64,000 nucleotides of DNA from Dactylorhiza incarnata (Eukaryota; Streptophyta; Magnoliopsida; Asparagales; Orchidaceae): the NCBI GenBank assembly GCA_033032865.1, contig JAWHQI010000005.1, forward strand, positions 9,510,001 to 9,574,000, given 5' to 3'. A program made the translations under genes and the position numbers. Numbering within the stretch: the first letter of the stretch is position 1; every line of letters starts with the position of its first letter. Positions 48,101 through 59,219 of the stretch are shown here, piece by piece. Below the pieces are notes generated by a model. The model had not been told where the DNA came from. It searched no databases and saw nothing but the letters and a program-made list of their open reading frames with translations.

Positions 48101-48539
48101 AGATAATGATAGTTTTCTTTTTTGGTTATTGCAAGAGCACGCATGAGTCTATAATTAATTTGATCTTTGCTAGACTTTAGTTGGACTTAACAATTTTGAG
48201 TGGATCTTGGACTTCCTGAGGTCTTCCCAATGAAGGGTTTCACACCGATACTAGGAGGTGTGATGGGGTGACATCCTAAATCTCCTTTTCTCAAGATATT
48301 TAAGTGTTATTGGTTGCTACCCATACTTAATATTTAAAATTTATACACTCAAAATTTTTGAAAGAGAAAAAGTGAAGTTCATGATTTTATTAATTTAGAT
48401 AAATATCTCATGACAAATTTAGAATTTGATTTATATGGATAATATAAGATATTTATAGACAGTGAATTTAAGAAAGATAGATAGGACATCAAAATAAAAC
48501 ATGACTTTGAATTTTGATCAATTTGATTTATAAACTTAT

Positions 48540-49900
48540 TAAGCTTTAAGAGATAAAATCATATTTCTGATAATATATAAGATGACCAAGTCATGATAGC
48601 TTTTAAAAAAAGAAAACAAAAATAAAAAATAAAAAAAAAAGACATTGAAGCATATCATGAAGTAAAAATTTGTATATTTCATTTTGAAAAGATTGACTTC
48701 ATGCATTTGATGATAACTAATGAATAAGAGATTTAGGTATCCAAAGGGAACCAAGAGTAACGGTTCCTTTGGGTACCCAAATATTGTGAGATGATTTTTG
48801 GGGAGAAGAGTACGAATGAACCCTTTCAAGTGGAGTTAATATTTCATCTTTAATTTTGGGTCTCCACTCATACTTAGGTTTAGAGTTATAGTTATACATC
48901 AAATTTCCATATTCATTAAACTTAGGCATATATAATGACTTTTGAAATTAATTTTCATAGGAAATTTTTGCACATTTGAATTTAATTTGGGAGATACATA
49001 TTTTTTTACATAATAGTAATTTGGATTTTGATTTATAAAACTTTTGTGTTTCTTACTCCCATTATTAGGCTTAGTCAAGATATTCATATTCATATTCAAC
49101 TTGCTTTTAGATATTGCTTGATATTGTGAATTTGTGTGTTGAGAATTTTTATTCATAATTTTCATAAGCAAGTTGATTTTTGATTTTAATTCATCATTTT
49201 TGATCATAAGATTATGTCTAGCTTTATTATAAGCAATTGTGCTATTTTTAGAGTGAAAACAATAGAGTCAATATGAGTTTGATAGTTATTTCTAAATTCC
49301 TCAAATGTTTCATCCATCTCCTTGATTTCAATTTTATAACTTTGGCATTTAGCACAATCACTTTTTAAAGTTAAATTTTCTAAAGACAATTTTCATTATG
49401 TTCTCTTACAGAAAGAAGTTCATTTTCAAGTTCCTTGTATTTTTCATCTTTTTGGCACTCCTCTTCCAAAAATAAAATTTCTTCTTCTCTTCCACTTGAT
49501 GTGTACTCCATTGATCCATCATTAGAGGAGCTTTCTTGACCATTTATGTAAGCTTGTATTTTCTCCAATTATTCCTGTGAGAGGAAGATCATACATTTCT
49601 TCAAGAAAATTCCATACTTTGTATGCACTAGAAAAACAATATATCAATTTGAAAATATCTTGAGATAAAGCACAAAAAATACTATTCAAAGCCCTTGCAT
49701 TTAGGTGACATTCTTTTTTATTTGATTCATCCGCTGGTCTTACTATTGCTATATTTCATGCTTCGATATCTAAAATTTTGATAAACTTTTCCATTAAAAT
49801 TTCCACCCTTTATAATTTCTTCCTTCAAATAAAGGTGGTGCAAGAGATTTTCCTTCTTCATAAAAATTTCCCCCACTAATAAAAGCGAGATCATGAGACG
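48540..49900 (-). pseudogene. Element X gag remnant
   Basis: Minus strand from about 49870 reads APPLFEGRNYKGWKF-like gag start text, then DESNKKECHLNARALNSIFCALS and YCFSSAYKVWNFLEEMYD (UBN2-type copia gag). This is followed by an acidic Ser/Glu-rich segment (SSGREEEILFLEEECQ) and KSDCAKCQSYKIEIKEMDETFEEF. Several stops and frameshifts break it (gaps at 49568-49577, 49380, 49204 and 48899). The C-terminal pieces to 48540 are Asn/Lys-rich and uncertain. Confidence 0.6.
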
Positions 49901-49938
49901 TCATTATTCCCAGTTGTTAAGCAGATTTGGAATAACCT

Positions 49939-49950
49939 GCTCTGATACCA
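49939..49950 (-). other. Element X primer-binding site (initiator-Met tRNA)
   Basis: The minus strand reads TGGTATCAGAGC two bases inside the LTR that starts at 49953. This is the standard plant copia primer site. Confidence 0.9.
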
Positions 49951-49952
49951 CT

Positions 49953-50179
49953 TGTTGGATCTGTAGGCACTCTTAGAGGGGGTGGGGTGGGGGGGGGGGG
50001 GGGGTGAATAAGGGTTTTAAAACTTTTAATATATTTTTAAATACTTGAAATGCTAAGCGATCAAAATAGAGAGAAATCAAACAAATCAAGTGAAATAAAA
50101 TAGAGACATGATTTTATAATATGAAATGTAGGATTACAAAACTTGATTTCTTATGACGCTAGAAATTGAAGGCGAATAG
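49953..50179 (-). repeat. Element X 5' LTR, inner 227 bp (cut by LTR Z)
   Basis: Aligns with 29047-29270, including the run TTTTAAAACTTTTAATATATTT. It carries a long G run (49989-50006) that is only six G in the other LTR. It stops at AATAG/TGTAAAACC, where LTR Z begins. The remainder must lie beyond the window. Confidence 0.8.
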
Positions 50180-51274
50180 TGTAAAACCCCCCTCCCGGAA
50201 CGCACGACACGGCCGAGGGGAGTCTTATGCCCAGGACAGCCGCCTTGCGGAAGCGCCAGCACACGAGCTAGCATCCCCCACAAGACGCCTATCCTGCCGG
50301 CCAAACCAACTGAACATCGCCAACCCATCAATAAAAGAAAGCATTAAAGCCATAGGTTCACAATAAGTAAACATGTCCAGGACAGACAAAGAAAGGCAGA
50401 AAGCTACACAAGCTCCTGCAAAACATCAGAGTATAAAACTAAATGCCCCAAGGGCTACAACTCAACCCGTGCTCACATCTGCCACAAACGGCAACCAAGG
50501 TACCAAAGTCACCAACCCTGCACACCTGACCTGTCTGGCCTCCTCTAGCACCGTGCACTGCTGCTCTAAGGAACACTCCTAAGAAGAGGGACGTAGAAAC
50601 CGTTAGTCATAAAGACTAAGTGGCTTCACATCCTCTCCCTCGGTGACTCTAAGGCACCGGGCAGAAGGGAAGGAAGAAAAGCTGCAATATAAGCAATAAT
50701 ATACAAAGCAGGTGACAGGAATGGTTGTAAATACACGACGATTGTATAAGTACCCAAGTACTTGCAATAACTCTAACTAACAGGTGCATAAATAAGCAAG
50801 TACTAGTAACAGAAGGCATAAGCAGAGTATCAATAAGCAAGTACTAGTAGCAGGAAGCATAAGCAGAGTATCAATAAGCAAGTACTAGTAACAGGAAGCA
50901 TAAGCAGAGTATCAATAAGCAAGTACTAGTAACAGGAAGCATAAGAAGTTCATATCGCACCTTAACTTATATGAATGCCCATACAAACTTATAAGTTAAG
51001 GATTCCAACTTGGGACCCCTCATATAAAAGAGCCCATACTAATTTATATGATGGACCCGATGCGATGCAATGCTATGATTATGCAGAATGAATGCAATGC
51101 AATGATTATTATATGAAGACTCACCCATGCAAAGTTGCTATGTCCACATCGACTCGTAGTTCCCACTTTTCGAGGGTAGCTAACCACTCAGGCACCTCGC
51201 GTCGTGGCCAAACGGAGACTGTGGACCGGGCTCCTCCACAACTAGGTGGGTATGAACACTACCCGACCTAGGCC
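50180..51274 (-). repeat. LTR Z (chromovirus-like), left part
   Basis: Begins TGTAAAACCCCCCTCCCGG and follows the layout of the Tekay LTR: CTTATGCCCAGGACAGCCG, later CTTAACTTATATGAATGC, then TAGTTCCCACTTTTCGAGGGTAGC and CTAGGTGGGTATGAACAC. Similarity is clear but diverged, so it is a related family. It is split at 51274 by element Y. Confidence 0.75.
50791..50945. repeat. 41-bp tandem repeat, about 3.8 copies, in LTR Z
   Basis: AATAAGCAAGTACTAGTA recurs at 50791, 50832, 50873 and 50914. Copies 2-4 are nearly identical. Confidence 0.95.
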
Positions 51275-52592
51275 TGAAAGTGCACAGTTAACCTCACTAG
51301 AATTCTCTAGAGGGGGGGGGGTGAATAGAGATTAAAAAATATTTTGTGCAATGTTAATATATATATGTGTATGATCACAGAATATAGCTTCCCACACACC
51401 AACAAGAATTAAACAAATAAAGAAAGTAAATGCAAGAAAAGAAATCACAGCACAACACAAGAAAATATAGTGGTTCCCCAAACTTTGGGTAGTCCACTCT
51501 TCTACCCCCTTGGTAGGAATTCACTATCTTGCACTGAGTCTTTTGATAAGGAGACACTTAGAACCACCCTGAGTCTTTTGACAAGGAGACTCTTAGAACC
51601 AACTGAGTCTTTTGAAAAGGAGACTCTTAGAACCAGTACACTGAATTTTTTGAAGAGAGATTCTAAAAACTCTTTTACAATGTTTAAGTAAAAATAAGAA
51701 AGAAGAAAGAAATAAGAACAAGAATGAATCTTCTTCCTAACAAGAAGATTGGAAGCACAAGAAGTGAATTAAATCTTTCTTCTATAGAGAGAAGAAGATT
51801 GGTAGCTTTTCTCTCTTATGTGAGAGCTATCAGAATTTGCAGCAGGGTGACTTCAGAAGCAGAGAGAAGAAGAATGCTTGAATATTGCTGCAGGACTATT
51901 TCTCAATTCTCTCTTTTTCACTTGGGAGCTTTTCCTCTTTTCAAATGTAAAAGTGGTGAATCACTTGACTACTTCTTTTGCCGACCTCCTCTTTATTTAT
52001 AGCTCTATTTCAATCAAATAATACTAAAGGAGAGTAATCAATTAGCAGGCAGAGTATTAGAAAGAAAGAGAAATTCCCATAATAGTTATATCCATAGAAG
52101 GAAAGTATTCATTCTAATTTCAAATAATGTCCATAATGAATTTTAACAAATTAGCCAAGAATCTAATAGAGGAAAAGAAAGATTCAGAACGGCTATAAGA
52201 CATAAATTGATTCCATATAGATCAGATCTTATAAGATAAGGAAAGAGATCTGGCGATTTTGAATTCTGTCATAAAGATCGACGTGCGTCGATTACTATTC
52301 GACGCAAGCGTTGAATACATCCTGTCTGGACGTCGAGAGGAGAATAAGGAAGGTGCGTCGATAAAGGTGCGTCGACTACATTAGATGCGTCGACTAGAAA
52401 TCAGAGTAACGTCGACAACACATACGTCGAAATCTTCCTAGAGTTACTTCGATTCAATCTGAAGGAAACGTCGACTACATTTCGACGTTGCGTCGAATAC
52501 TATTCGACGCATATTTACTTAGCCTTATTATTCATTCTTAGAATTCTTCTTTAACTTATTTCTAGGGGTTAAGAGAAATCATTTTCCCAACA
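51275..52592 (-). repeat. Element Y 3' LTR (1,318 bp)
   Basis: TATA box TATAAATA at 52001-51994 on the minus strand. Upstream of it, 52263-52503 carries a TCGACG/CGTCGA cluster. A 34-36 bp direct repeat (GAGTCTTTTGA, AAGGAGAC) occurs three to four times at 51533-51650. A G run (10 G) lies near 51309. Confidence 0.95.
52263..52503. repeat. TCGACG/CGTCGA cluster in the Y 3' LTR
   Basis: About nine CGTCGA and four TCGACG in 240 bp of otherwise AT-rich sequence, 260-510 bp upstream of the LTR TATA box. The 5' LTR copy is at 61318-61552. Confidence 0.9.
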
Positions 52593-52748
52593 ATCTCCCC
52601 CTCTTTGTCTTAACCCTATTTAGAGGGAAATTGTACTAGCATATAATTAACCCAGCACAGCATTTGTAAGGATAAGAAATATATTAAATAATCAGAAGAG
52701 AAAGTGGAATAAGAAAGCATATGACAAGTATTTGTCTTTCACAAAAAT

Positions 52749-54534
52749 TTAAACCAGAAACTTCTTTTTGTACATGAAGTTAACAAAAGCAGAATAAAGT
52801 TTCCTAGATAAGTTTTCAATAGCATCAAGAATGTAGCCCCTGACTCTATCAGGTCGTTCCTGGACATTCCTGATGATTGTATGCAGTTTTTCCAATAGTT
52901 TATCACCATCAGGGATTGTGTCATTTATGGAGTAGCCTTTGCTGATGATGATTACTGCTTTTTCATCAATCATCTCAATTGTAATGTTTTGAACTTTCTT
53001 TTCAGTAGGCTTGATCTCAGGTGGTCCCTTGTTATCAACCTTGGGCCTATATATTGTTTTCTTTTCTGATTGCTGCTTCTCTGGAATGTCAGCCATTTTT
53101 CCTTTCCCTTTCCAGGGTGAGGCATGCCACTTGTCTACTTTTATAGGTCTGTTGGGCTTCTTGTAGGGAGTGTAAGTATCTTCTGTACACCCTACACCCT
53201 TCTTGTGTTTTTGACCTTTATCTAGGATGATCCCTGCCTGAGGGTTTTTCTTTTGATAAACATCAATATCAAACAACTTCTTTGGAATTCTGATAGAAGA
53301 TTCAACAAGAATTTGTTCTTTAGTCATTCCCTTGTTGATCTTTTCCATCCAAGCAATCCTTTTATCTTCCACTTCTTTCCTAGCTGCTTCATATTCATAC
53401 AGTTCTCTTTCTCGTATCTCTTCATGCCTCTTTTCCATGTCAGGGTCATGATACTCCTTCACAGGGCTGTTAGGAGTGATAATGGGCATCTTTTCAAATC
53501 TTTTTATTTTCTCACATGCTTTTCTATACTTCCTTTCTTTTGCATACTCTCTCCTTTCTTCTTTGGAGAAGTTTTGCCAGTGGGGAATGGCTTCTCTTTT
53601 CCTTTTCATCTGTCCTCCTGTACTTTGCCTAGGTAGGATTTGTTTGGAGAAGCTTGCCACTTGTGGAGGTAGAGGTCGCAGAGGAGGTAGAGAAGAAGGT
53701 TGAAGTGGAGGTAGAGGTAGAGGTGGAGAAGAAGGAGAGTGAGTTTTCTCTTTGGGTGGATAGGGAACAATATCAAGAAGAGGAGTCTGTTCTGCAATAG
53801 AAGGCAGAATGACTTCAGGTAGAATGATCTCTGCTGAGGGATGATTGTCTCCTCCAAGCTCTTTTGTAGGGATGTCCTCAAGTAGAGGTGTCTTCAGCTT
53901 GATGTAACTGGCAGAGAAGCCAGGGGAGTGATGTTGAAGTTCCTCCTCACATAAGGGTGCATCAATCCATATCTGTCCATTCCAATCATCAGAGGTGACT
54001 GCTTCTTCATCCCCCTGGATTTCTGGGTTCTTTACTACAGGAATCTCCCCCTGGTTATATGGATTATCAATTCTGAATGATGAATCCACAACATGCTCCC
54101 CTTCAGTGTTGTAAGAGGAGGATTCACCAAAGTGTTTGATGAAGGTGTAGTCAGAGTGATTTGAGAGGAGTGGAGCCTATAATGGAATTGGAGTAATAGT
54201 TAGAGAGAATACTTAGAGTTGGAGAGAAGAGAGTTAAACCTGAGCTTTAAGTGAGATCAAAGACCTGGCAAGAGGGGTTTCTGGATCAACTCTCCCCCTA
54301 GTTTATATCTTTCAGGAAGGATGTAAACCTTTGTGGCGACAGAGGTTCTCGAAGAAGAGCATGAAGCTCAGGAAGAGAGGCAGATAGGGAGGCCAATTTG
54401 GCTTCACAGGTGGTGATCATATTGGCACATTCATTGGAGAAGTTGGTTAGACGTGTCTGGAAGTCGGTGAGAAGATTTTCCAGAGCATCGTTCATCGCTT
54501 TGATAAGGGCAGTTTGAACAGGAGTAGGCGCCAT
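52749..54534 (-). CDS. Element Y sense accessory gene after pol, function unknown
   Basis: Start ATG 54534 (MAPTPVQTALIKAMNDALEN), a helical N-terminal piece ending at TAG 54298. The frame one base over continues (PETPLARSLISLKAQ) to CAG/GT at 54240. A 63-bp intron (54239-54177, ending CCATTATAG) leads to a 446-codon open frame (to 52749). That frame encodes an acidic part, a Pro-rich part (SSPPLPLPPLQPSSLPPLRP), a charged helical part (KEERREYAKERKYRKACEKI, EIRERELYEYEAARKEVEDK) and Lys-rich text. No signal peptide or membrane segment is seen, so it is unlike a classical envelope although it occupies the place of the SIRE env-like gene. The frame break near 54300 may be a mutation or another intron. 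Confidence 0.55.
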
Positions 54535-54719
54535 TGATGCAGAAAGAGAGAGAGGTGGAAGATAAAGTTTTGGCGGGTTCAAAAAGGTATATGTTATGAA
54601 ATAAGAATTATTATTTAAAGAAGATGAAACGTCGAGAAAGGAAACAGAAATCAAGGTAATCCAATCGTCAGAAGAGGAAGTAAGGATTTGATTCTAATTT
54701 TAACCTGAAGTCATCGTTA

Positions 54720-54926
54720 CGTCAAATGGATGTCGACGTTTGCGTCGATATAGATTCGGCGCTCCGTGGAGATTTGCCAGCCTGGAGCTCTATCGACGTG
54801 ATCATTGTAATGCGTCGATATGAATTCGACGGTGCGTCGATAAAAGATCGACGTAACTTTGTCTGATGGAAATTGGTGCCAGCGTCGAGTTTGTCTCGAC
54901 GGAGCGTCGATATGTATTCGACGCAT
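54720..54926. repeat. TCGACG/CGTCGA cluster between pol and the accessory gene of Y
   Basis: About eleven copies in 207 bp, as TCGACG and CGTCGA, often as GCGTCGATAT or ATTCGACGC. It is the same word as in the Y LTRs but not the same sequence context. Confidence 0.88.
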
Positions 54927-54982
54927 CTGCAAGAATTTTTCTTAGATTGTCTGATTCCTTTAGAGTTCCCTAACAATGGTGT

Positions 54983-56422
54983 TTACAAGCTTCCATCAAG
55001 CATTCCTAAGGTGTTTATGAAGTAGTTGTGCTTGGTTTCATCCAAGGGTTTTGTAAAAATGTCTGCTCTTTGACTTTCTGTGGATATATATTCTAAGGTT
55101 ATTTTACCTTTTTCAACATTGTCTCTAAGGAAGTGATGTCTGATCTCTATGTGTTTGGTTCTACTATGAAGGACTGGGTTAGATGCTATTGATATAGCAC
55201 TAGAGCTATCACAATAAATCTTAGAGTTATTGACTTCCAGTTTGTAGTCAAGAAGCTGATTTTGCATCCACAAGATTTGTGAACAACAGCTCCCAGCAGC
55301 TATATATTCAGCCTCTGCTGTTGAGGTTGAGACTGAGGTTTGTTTCTTACTAAACCAAGAGATTAATCTGTCACCTAGGAATTGGCAAGTGCCAGATGTG
55401 CTTTTTCTATCAACCCTACATCCAGCATAGTCTGCATCCGAGAAACCTATTAATTCAAAGTTGGTTTCTGCTGAATACCATAGACCTAGTTCAGGAGTTC
55501 CCTTTAGGTATCTAAGAATCCTTTTTACAGAGGTGAGATGGGATTCCTTTGGTTCAACCTGAAATCTAGCACATATGCAAGTTGCAAACATAATGTCAGG
55601 TCTGCTAGCAGTGAGATATAGAAGGGATCCTATGATTGCCCTATATGTCTTTTGATCTATTGATTTTCCCTTGTCATCTTTTTCTATAATGGCATTTGTT
55701 TCCATGGGAGTTTTCATAGAGGAGGCTGATTCCATACCAAACTTTTTGATTAGCTCTTTAGTGTACTTTGATTGTGAGATAAAGATTCCTTCACTACTTT
55801 GTTTTACTTGTAATCCTAAGAAATATGAGAGTTCTCCCATACTACTCATTTCAAATTTAGATTGCATGAGATTAGCAAATCTTTTACACAGTTTAGGATG
55901 TGTTGAGCTAAAGATGATATCATCTATATATATTTGAACAAGAAGAAGTTGGTTTTTATGGGTTCTAGTAAAGAGTGTCTTGTCTACTTTTCCTCTTTCA
56001 AAGGAATTTTCCAAAAGAAAGTTAGAGAGAGTTTCATACCAAGCTCTAGGAGCTTGCTTAAGACCATATAGTGCTTTGTTGAGTTTATAAACAAAGTTAG
56101 GAGAGGAGGGATTAACAAAACCTAGTGGTTGCTCCACATATACCTCTTCTTGAAGGTCACCATTCAGAAAAGCACTCTTGACATCCATCTGATATACTTT
56201 CATCTTCATGAAAGCTGCATAGGCAAGAAAGAGCCTAATTGCTTCCAGTCTGGCTACTGGAGCAAAGGTTTGATTGTAGTCTATTCCTTCTTCTTGTCTG
56301 TATCCTTGTGCTACAAGTCTTGCCTTATTCCTGACAATTACTCCCGTGGAATCTAATTTGTTTCTATATACCCATTTTGTGCCAATCACTGGTAGTTTCT
56401 TGGTCTTTCCACTAAATTCCAT
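54983..56422 (-). CDS. Element Y reverse transcriptase-RNase H (uninterrupted)
   Basis: 479 codons without a break. [51 protein letters not shown], active site [10 protein letters not shown] (residues about 167-176). RNase [57 protein letters not shown]. It stops at TAA 54983. It is the C-terminal end of the polyprotein and has no start of its own. It is the only catalytic domain in the window that looks functional in sequence. Confidence 0.93.
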   Translation of the reverse strand: MEFSGKTKKLPVIGTKWVYRNKLDSTGVIVRNKARLVAQGYRQEEGIDYNQTFAPVARLEAIRLFLAYAAFMKMKVYQMDVKSAFLNGDLQEEVYVEQPLGFVNPSSPNFVYKLNKALYGLKQAPRAWYETLSNFLLENSFERGKVDKTLFTRTHKNQLLLVQIYIDDIIFSSTHPKLCKRFANLMQSKFEMSSMGELSYFLGLQVKQSSEGIFISQSKYTKELIKKFGMESASSMKTPMETNAIIEKDDKGKSIDQKTYRAIIGSLLYLTASRPDIMFATCICARFQVEPKESHLTSVKRILRYLKGTPELGLWYSAETNFELIGFSDADYAGCRVDRKSTSGTCQFLGDRLISWFSKKQTSVSTSTAEAEYIAAGSCCSQILWMQNQLLDYKLEVNNSKIYCDSSSAISIASNPVLHSRTKHIEIRHHFLRDNVEKGKITLEYISTESQRADIFTKPLDETKHNYFINTLGMLDGSL

Positions 56423-57290
56423 ACTTTGTTTCTTTCAAATTGGCCTAGTTCTTCTTGCATGGCCATAATCCAGTGAGGATCACAATTTGCTTCCTCAAAC
56501 TTCTTTGGTTCAACTTGTGATAGGAAGCATTGGAGCACCATCCCAGTGGAGACCTGGTGTCTTGTTCTTACTCCTGTATTGGGGCCTCTAATTACTTGAG
56601 TTTGTGGATGATCCTTCAAATTGATCCCTGTTCTGCTTGAACTTGTCAGTTGTTCTTCTTCTTCATTCTCAACGAGATCATTGTTCAATTGTTCTTCCTG
56701 AACCATGTTCTCTTGTGGAAATGGGTCTTGAATGCTCTTTTCTGAGGTTTCTTGTTCAGACTCCTCACTTGGTTCCTCTAACTGGTTTTCCTCTCTATTA
56801 TCTATGTTCTCTAGAGCTAGTTGCTCAAGCTGGGTTTCTATGCTGTTGTTTTCCTGTGGAAAAGAACTAGTGGGAGTCTCCTCCCCCTTAAGTAGCATGT
56901 TAGTTTCATCAAATACAATGTGCATGGATTCATCAATTTTAAGAGTTCTTCTATTGTAGCACCTATAGGCTTTACTAGATGATGAGTATCCCAGAAATAT
57001 TCCATCATCAGACTTCTTGTCAAATTTGGCAAGATGATCTTTCCCATTGTTTAGAATAAAGCAAGCACATCCAAAAATTTTAAAATATTTAACAGTGGGT
57101 GTTTTATTTTTCAGGAGCTCATATGGAGTCTTTGATTTAGTTTTGTGTATGAGGCTTCTATTTAGAACATAGTTTGCAGTGTTGACTGCTTCAGCCCAAA
57201 AGGTTTTTGGTAATCCTGACTCTGCAAGCAGGGTGCTTCCTGATTCTATTAAGGTTCTATTCTTCCTTTCAGCAAATCCATTTTATTGAG
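56386..57290 (-). pseudogene. Element Y integrase C-terminal part and linker to RT
   Basis: Text NGFAERKNRTLIE carries the third catalytic acid, directly after TAA (57283) where the family has Gln (PQQNG). It continues FWAEAVNTANYVLNR, then CACFILNNGKDHLAKFD and a Glu/Gln-rich acidic linker (56900-56640), ending [21 protein letters not shown] frameshift near 56400 leads into the RT frame. Confidence 0.85.
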
Positions 57291-58187
57291 GAGTCTTAGG
57301 TGCTGAGAAGCTTTGTTTAATACCTTTTTTTCCTCACAGAAACTACAAATCATCTGATTCTCAAATTCAGTCCCATGATCACTTCTTATAATTGAAACAT
57401 TGGAGTTGAACTCAGATTGAATTTGTTTTATGAATTTTGAGAGAATTTTATGGGTTTCAGATTTAACCCTTAGAAAGAACACCCAGCTAAACCTAGAATA
57501 GTCATCAACAATAACCAAGGTATAGGATTTTCCACCTAAGCTCTGAGTGGATATGGGACCAAAGAGATCCATGTGTAGTAAGTATAGGGCCCTGGGAGAG
57601 TCATCCTTACCAATGGGTTTGAAAGATGATTTGGTCTGTTTTCCCAGTTGGCAAGGTCTGCATGGAGAATCCTTAGAGTACCTACCCTTTGGTAAACCTT
57701 TGACTAGGTTATTCTTTGCTAGTTTACTAATGGTTTTGTAGTTTAGATGACCTAGTCTCCTATGCCATAGTTCATTTTTATCTATGATATTGTTGAATAA
57801 GCAAACTTCTGTGGGTGAAGAGCTAAAGTCCACTACATATACTTTTCCTTTTCTAGTTCCATTTAGTACTGTAGCACCAGTCTTGATATCAATAATATGG
57901 CAGAATAGTGTGGTGAATTTTACCTCATACCTACCATTTTCACATATCTGACTTATACTTATCAGATTGTGCTTTAGTCCTTTGACTACTGCCACATTCT
58001 TGAAGGTGACTTTCCCTTCTTTGAAATCTCCAAAGCCCTTGGTTTGGCCACAGCTAGAATCTCCAAAGGTTACTGATGGTCCAAGTCTATCCTCAAAGTT
58101 GATTAATAGGTTTTTGCATCCTGTCATGTGCATGGAGCATACACTATCCAAGTACCACACCATCCTGGAGATGTGATACATCTGCAC
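57249..58187 (-). pseudogene. Element Y protease and integrase core
   Basis: The protease site reads WYLDSVCSMHMTG, where the family has D-S-G-C-S; the Gly is Val. The GAG-pre-integrase zinc motif (ELWHRRLGHLN, CRPCQLGK) and integrase D residues (HMDLFGPI, IRSDHGTEFEN) follow. A frameshift near 57310 displaces the catalytic Glu, which appears in the next frame. Confidence 0.88.
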
Positions 58188-58207
58188 ATAAAATTTTAAA
58201 CATTAGT

Positions 58208-59219
58208 TTAGACCCTGCTAAGCTGGGGTCCCTTCCTCTCATTAGTAAAAGATTTAATAAAAGAATAAGTGGGTCTTTCAGGATATCCTTCCGTCTTATG
58301 GGGTACTGGCTTATCATACCAATCTTCTTGGATGATATAACAGAAATAATGTTTATAATAGAAGGACATGGATTGAGAGGCCTGTTTGGAAACAGAAAAT
58401 TTTCTGTCTGTTTTATTGCATCGATAGGGATTCGACGTAGACTTATGGTTGCGTCGATATGAATTCGACGCTTTCTTCATTCTGAGTCTATTTTCAGTCG
58501 AAGCATGAGAAAGGTTGCGTTGAGTAGAAGTCGACGCATTTTGGTGTAAGCGTCGATTAGAACTTGACGCACGTTGGTAAGAATTCGACGCATGCTCAAA
58601 TTTTTTGTGAGGATATTTTCCTAAGATTCCTTTATCTGTAATGGGATAAGGTTTATTAAAAACAGTGGTTATTTCAGGGCTTTCTTGTGATATTTCTCCT
58701 GTTAGATAATTCTCCCTGGTGAAGTGAATTGGATGTTTCCAGACAGATTTGCTAGATGTTTGAGGTTTAGATGCTTCATTAGTATTCTGATTTATCTGTC
58801 TAAATCTATTAGTGAGATTCTCAGACTTATTTTTGAGCTTCTGACCTCTTCCATTTAGAGAGTCTTCAAAGACTTTAGCCTTTGCAAGCTCCTTCCTTAG
58901 TGCTAGATTTTCTGAATAGATTTTGTCTAATTCCTCTTCTGAGAGTTCTAGATTGAGCTTATAATTTTTATGATGTGTATTTTCCTGTTTGAGATTTTTT
59001 AATTCAATTCTTAATTTTTTTACTTCTTTTTCAGATTTGATTAGATCTAAACAGAATTCTTTGAAACTTTGTTTGAAATTAGTAGAAGAGAAATCTATAT
59101 TATCAAGTATATTTACCATAGATGTATCATCAGGCTTCTCTGCGGCCATCAGACAGGTTTCCTCTTGCTTGCCCTCTTGCTGATCATTATCTGATGAGGT
59201 ACTTCCTTCAGATTCTGAA
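58208..59219 (-). pseudogene. Element Y gag C-terminal/linker region with coiled coil
   Basis: Reads on in a shifted frame: acidic Ser-rich start (SDSESEGSTSSDND), then a long coiled coil (KSEKEVKKLRIELKNLKQEN, LELSEEELDKIYSENLALRK). A Ser/Asn/Arg-rich tract at 58600-58420 follows, produced by repeated TCGACG-type DNA words (HASNSYQRASSSNRR and similar). It stops at TAA 58208; the protease follows in another frame. Confidence 0.75.

Larger units (their letters stand above)
45149..49952 (-). mobile_element. Interior of copia-type element X: gag only, no pol (TR-GAG-like)
   Basis: Between the polypurine tract (45149-45165) and the primer site (49939-49950) lie 4.8 kb. Only the gag region at the 5' end (about 49900-48540) is recognisable. 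45170-48530 is AT-rich with no RT, integrase or RNase H text on either strand. LTRs plus gag without pol fits the class called TR-GAG, or a large deletion derivative. Whether SIRE-type elements supply it with enzymes is inference. Confidence 0.6.

Noticed and set aside
45149..48530. Search for RT or integrase in element X
   Set aside because: No YxDD, DDE or RNase H text in any frame; only short AT-rich ORFs.
50791..50945. CRISPR-like spacing of repeats
   Set aside because: Units are directly abutting 41-bp tandem repeats without unique spacers, in a plant nuclear context.
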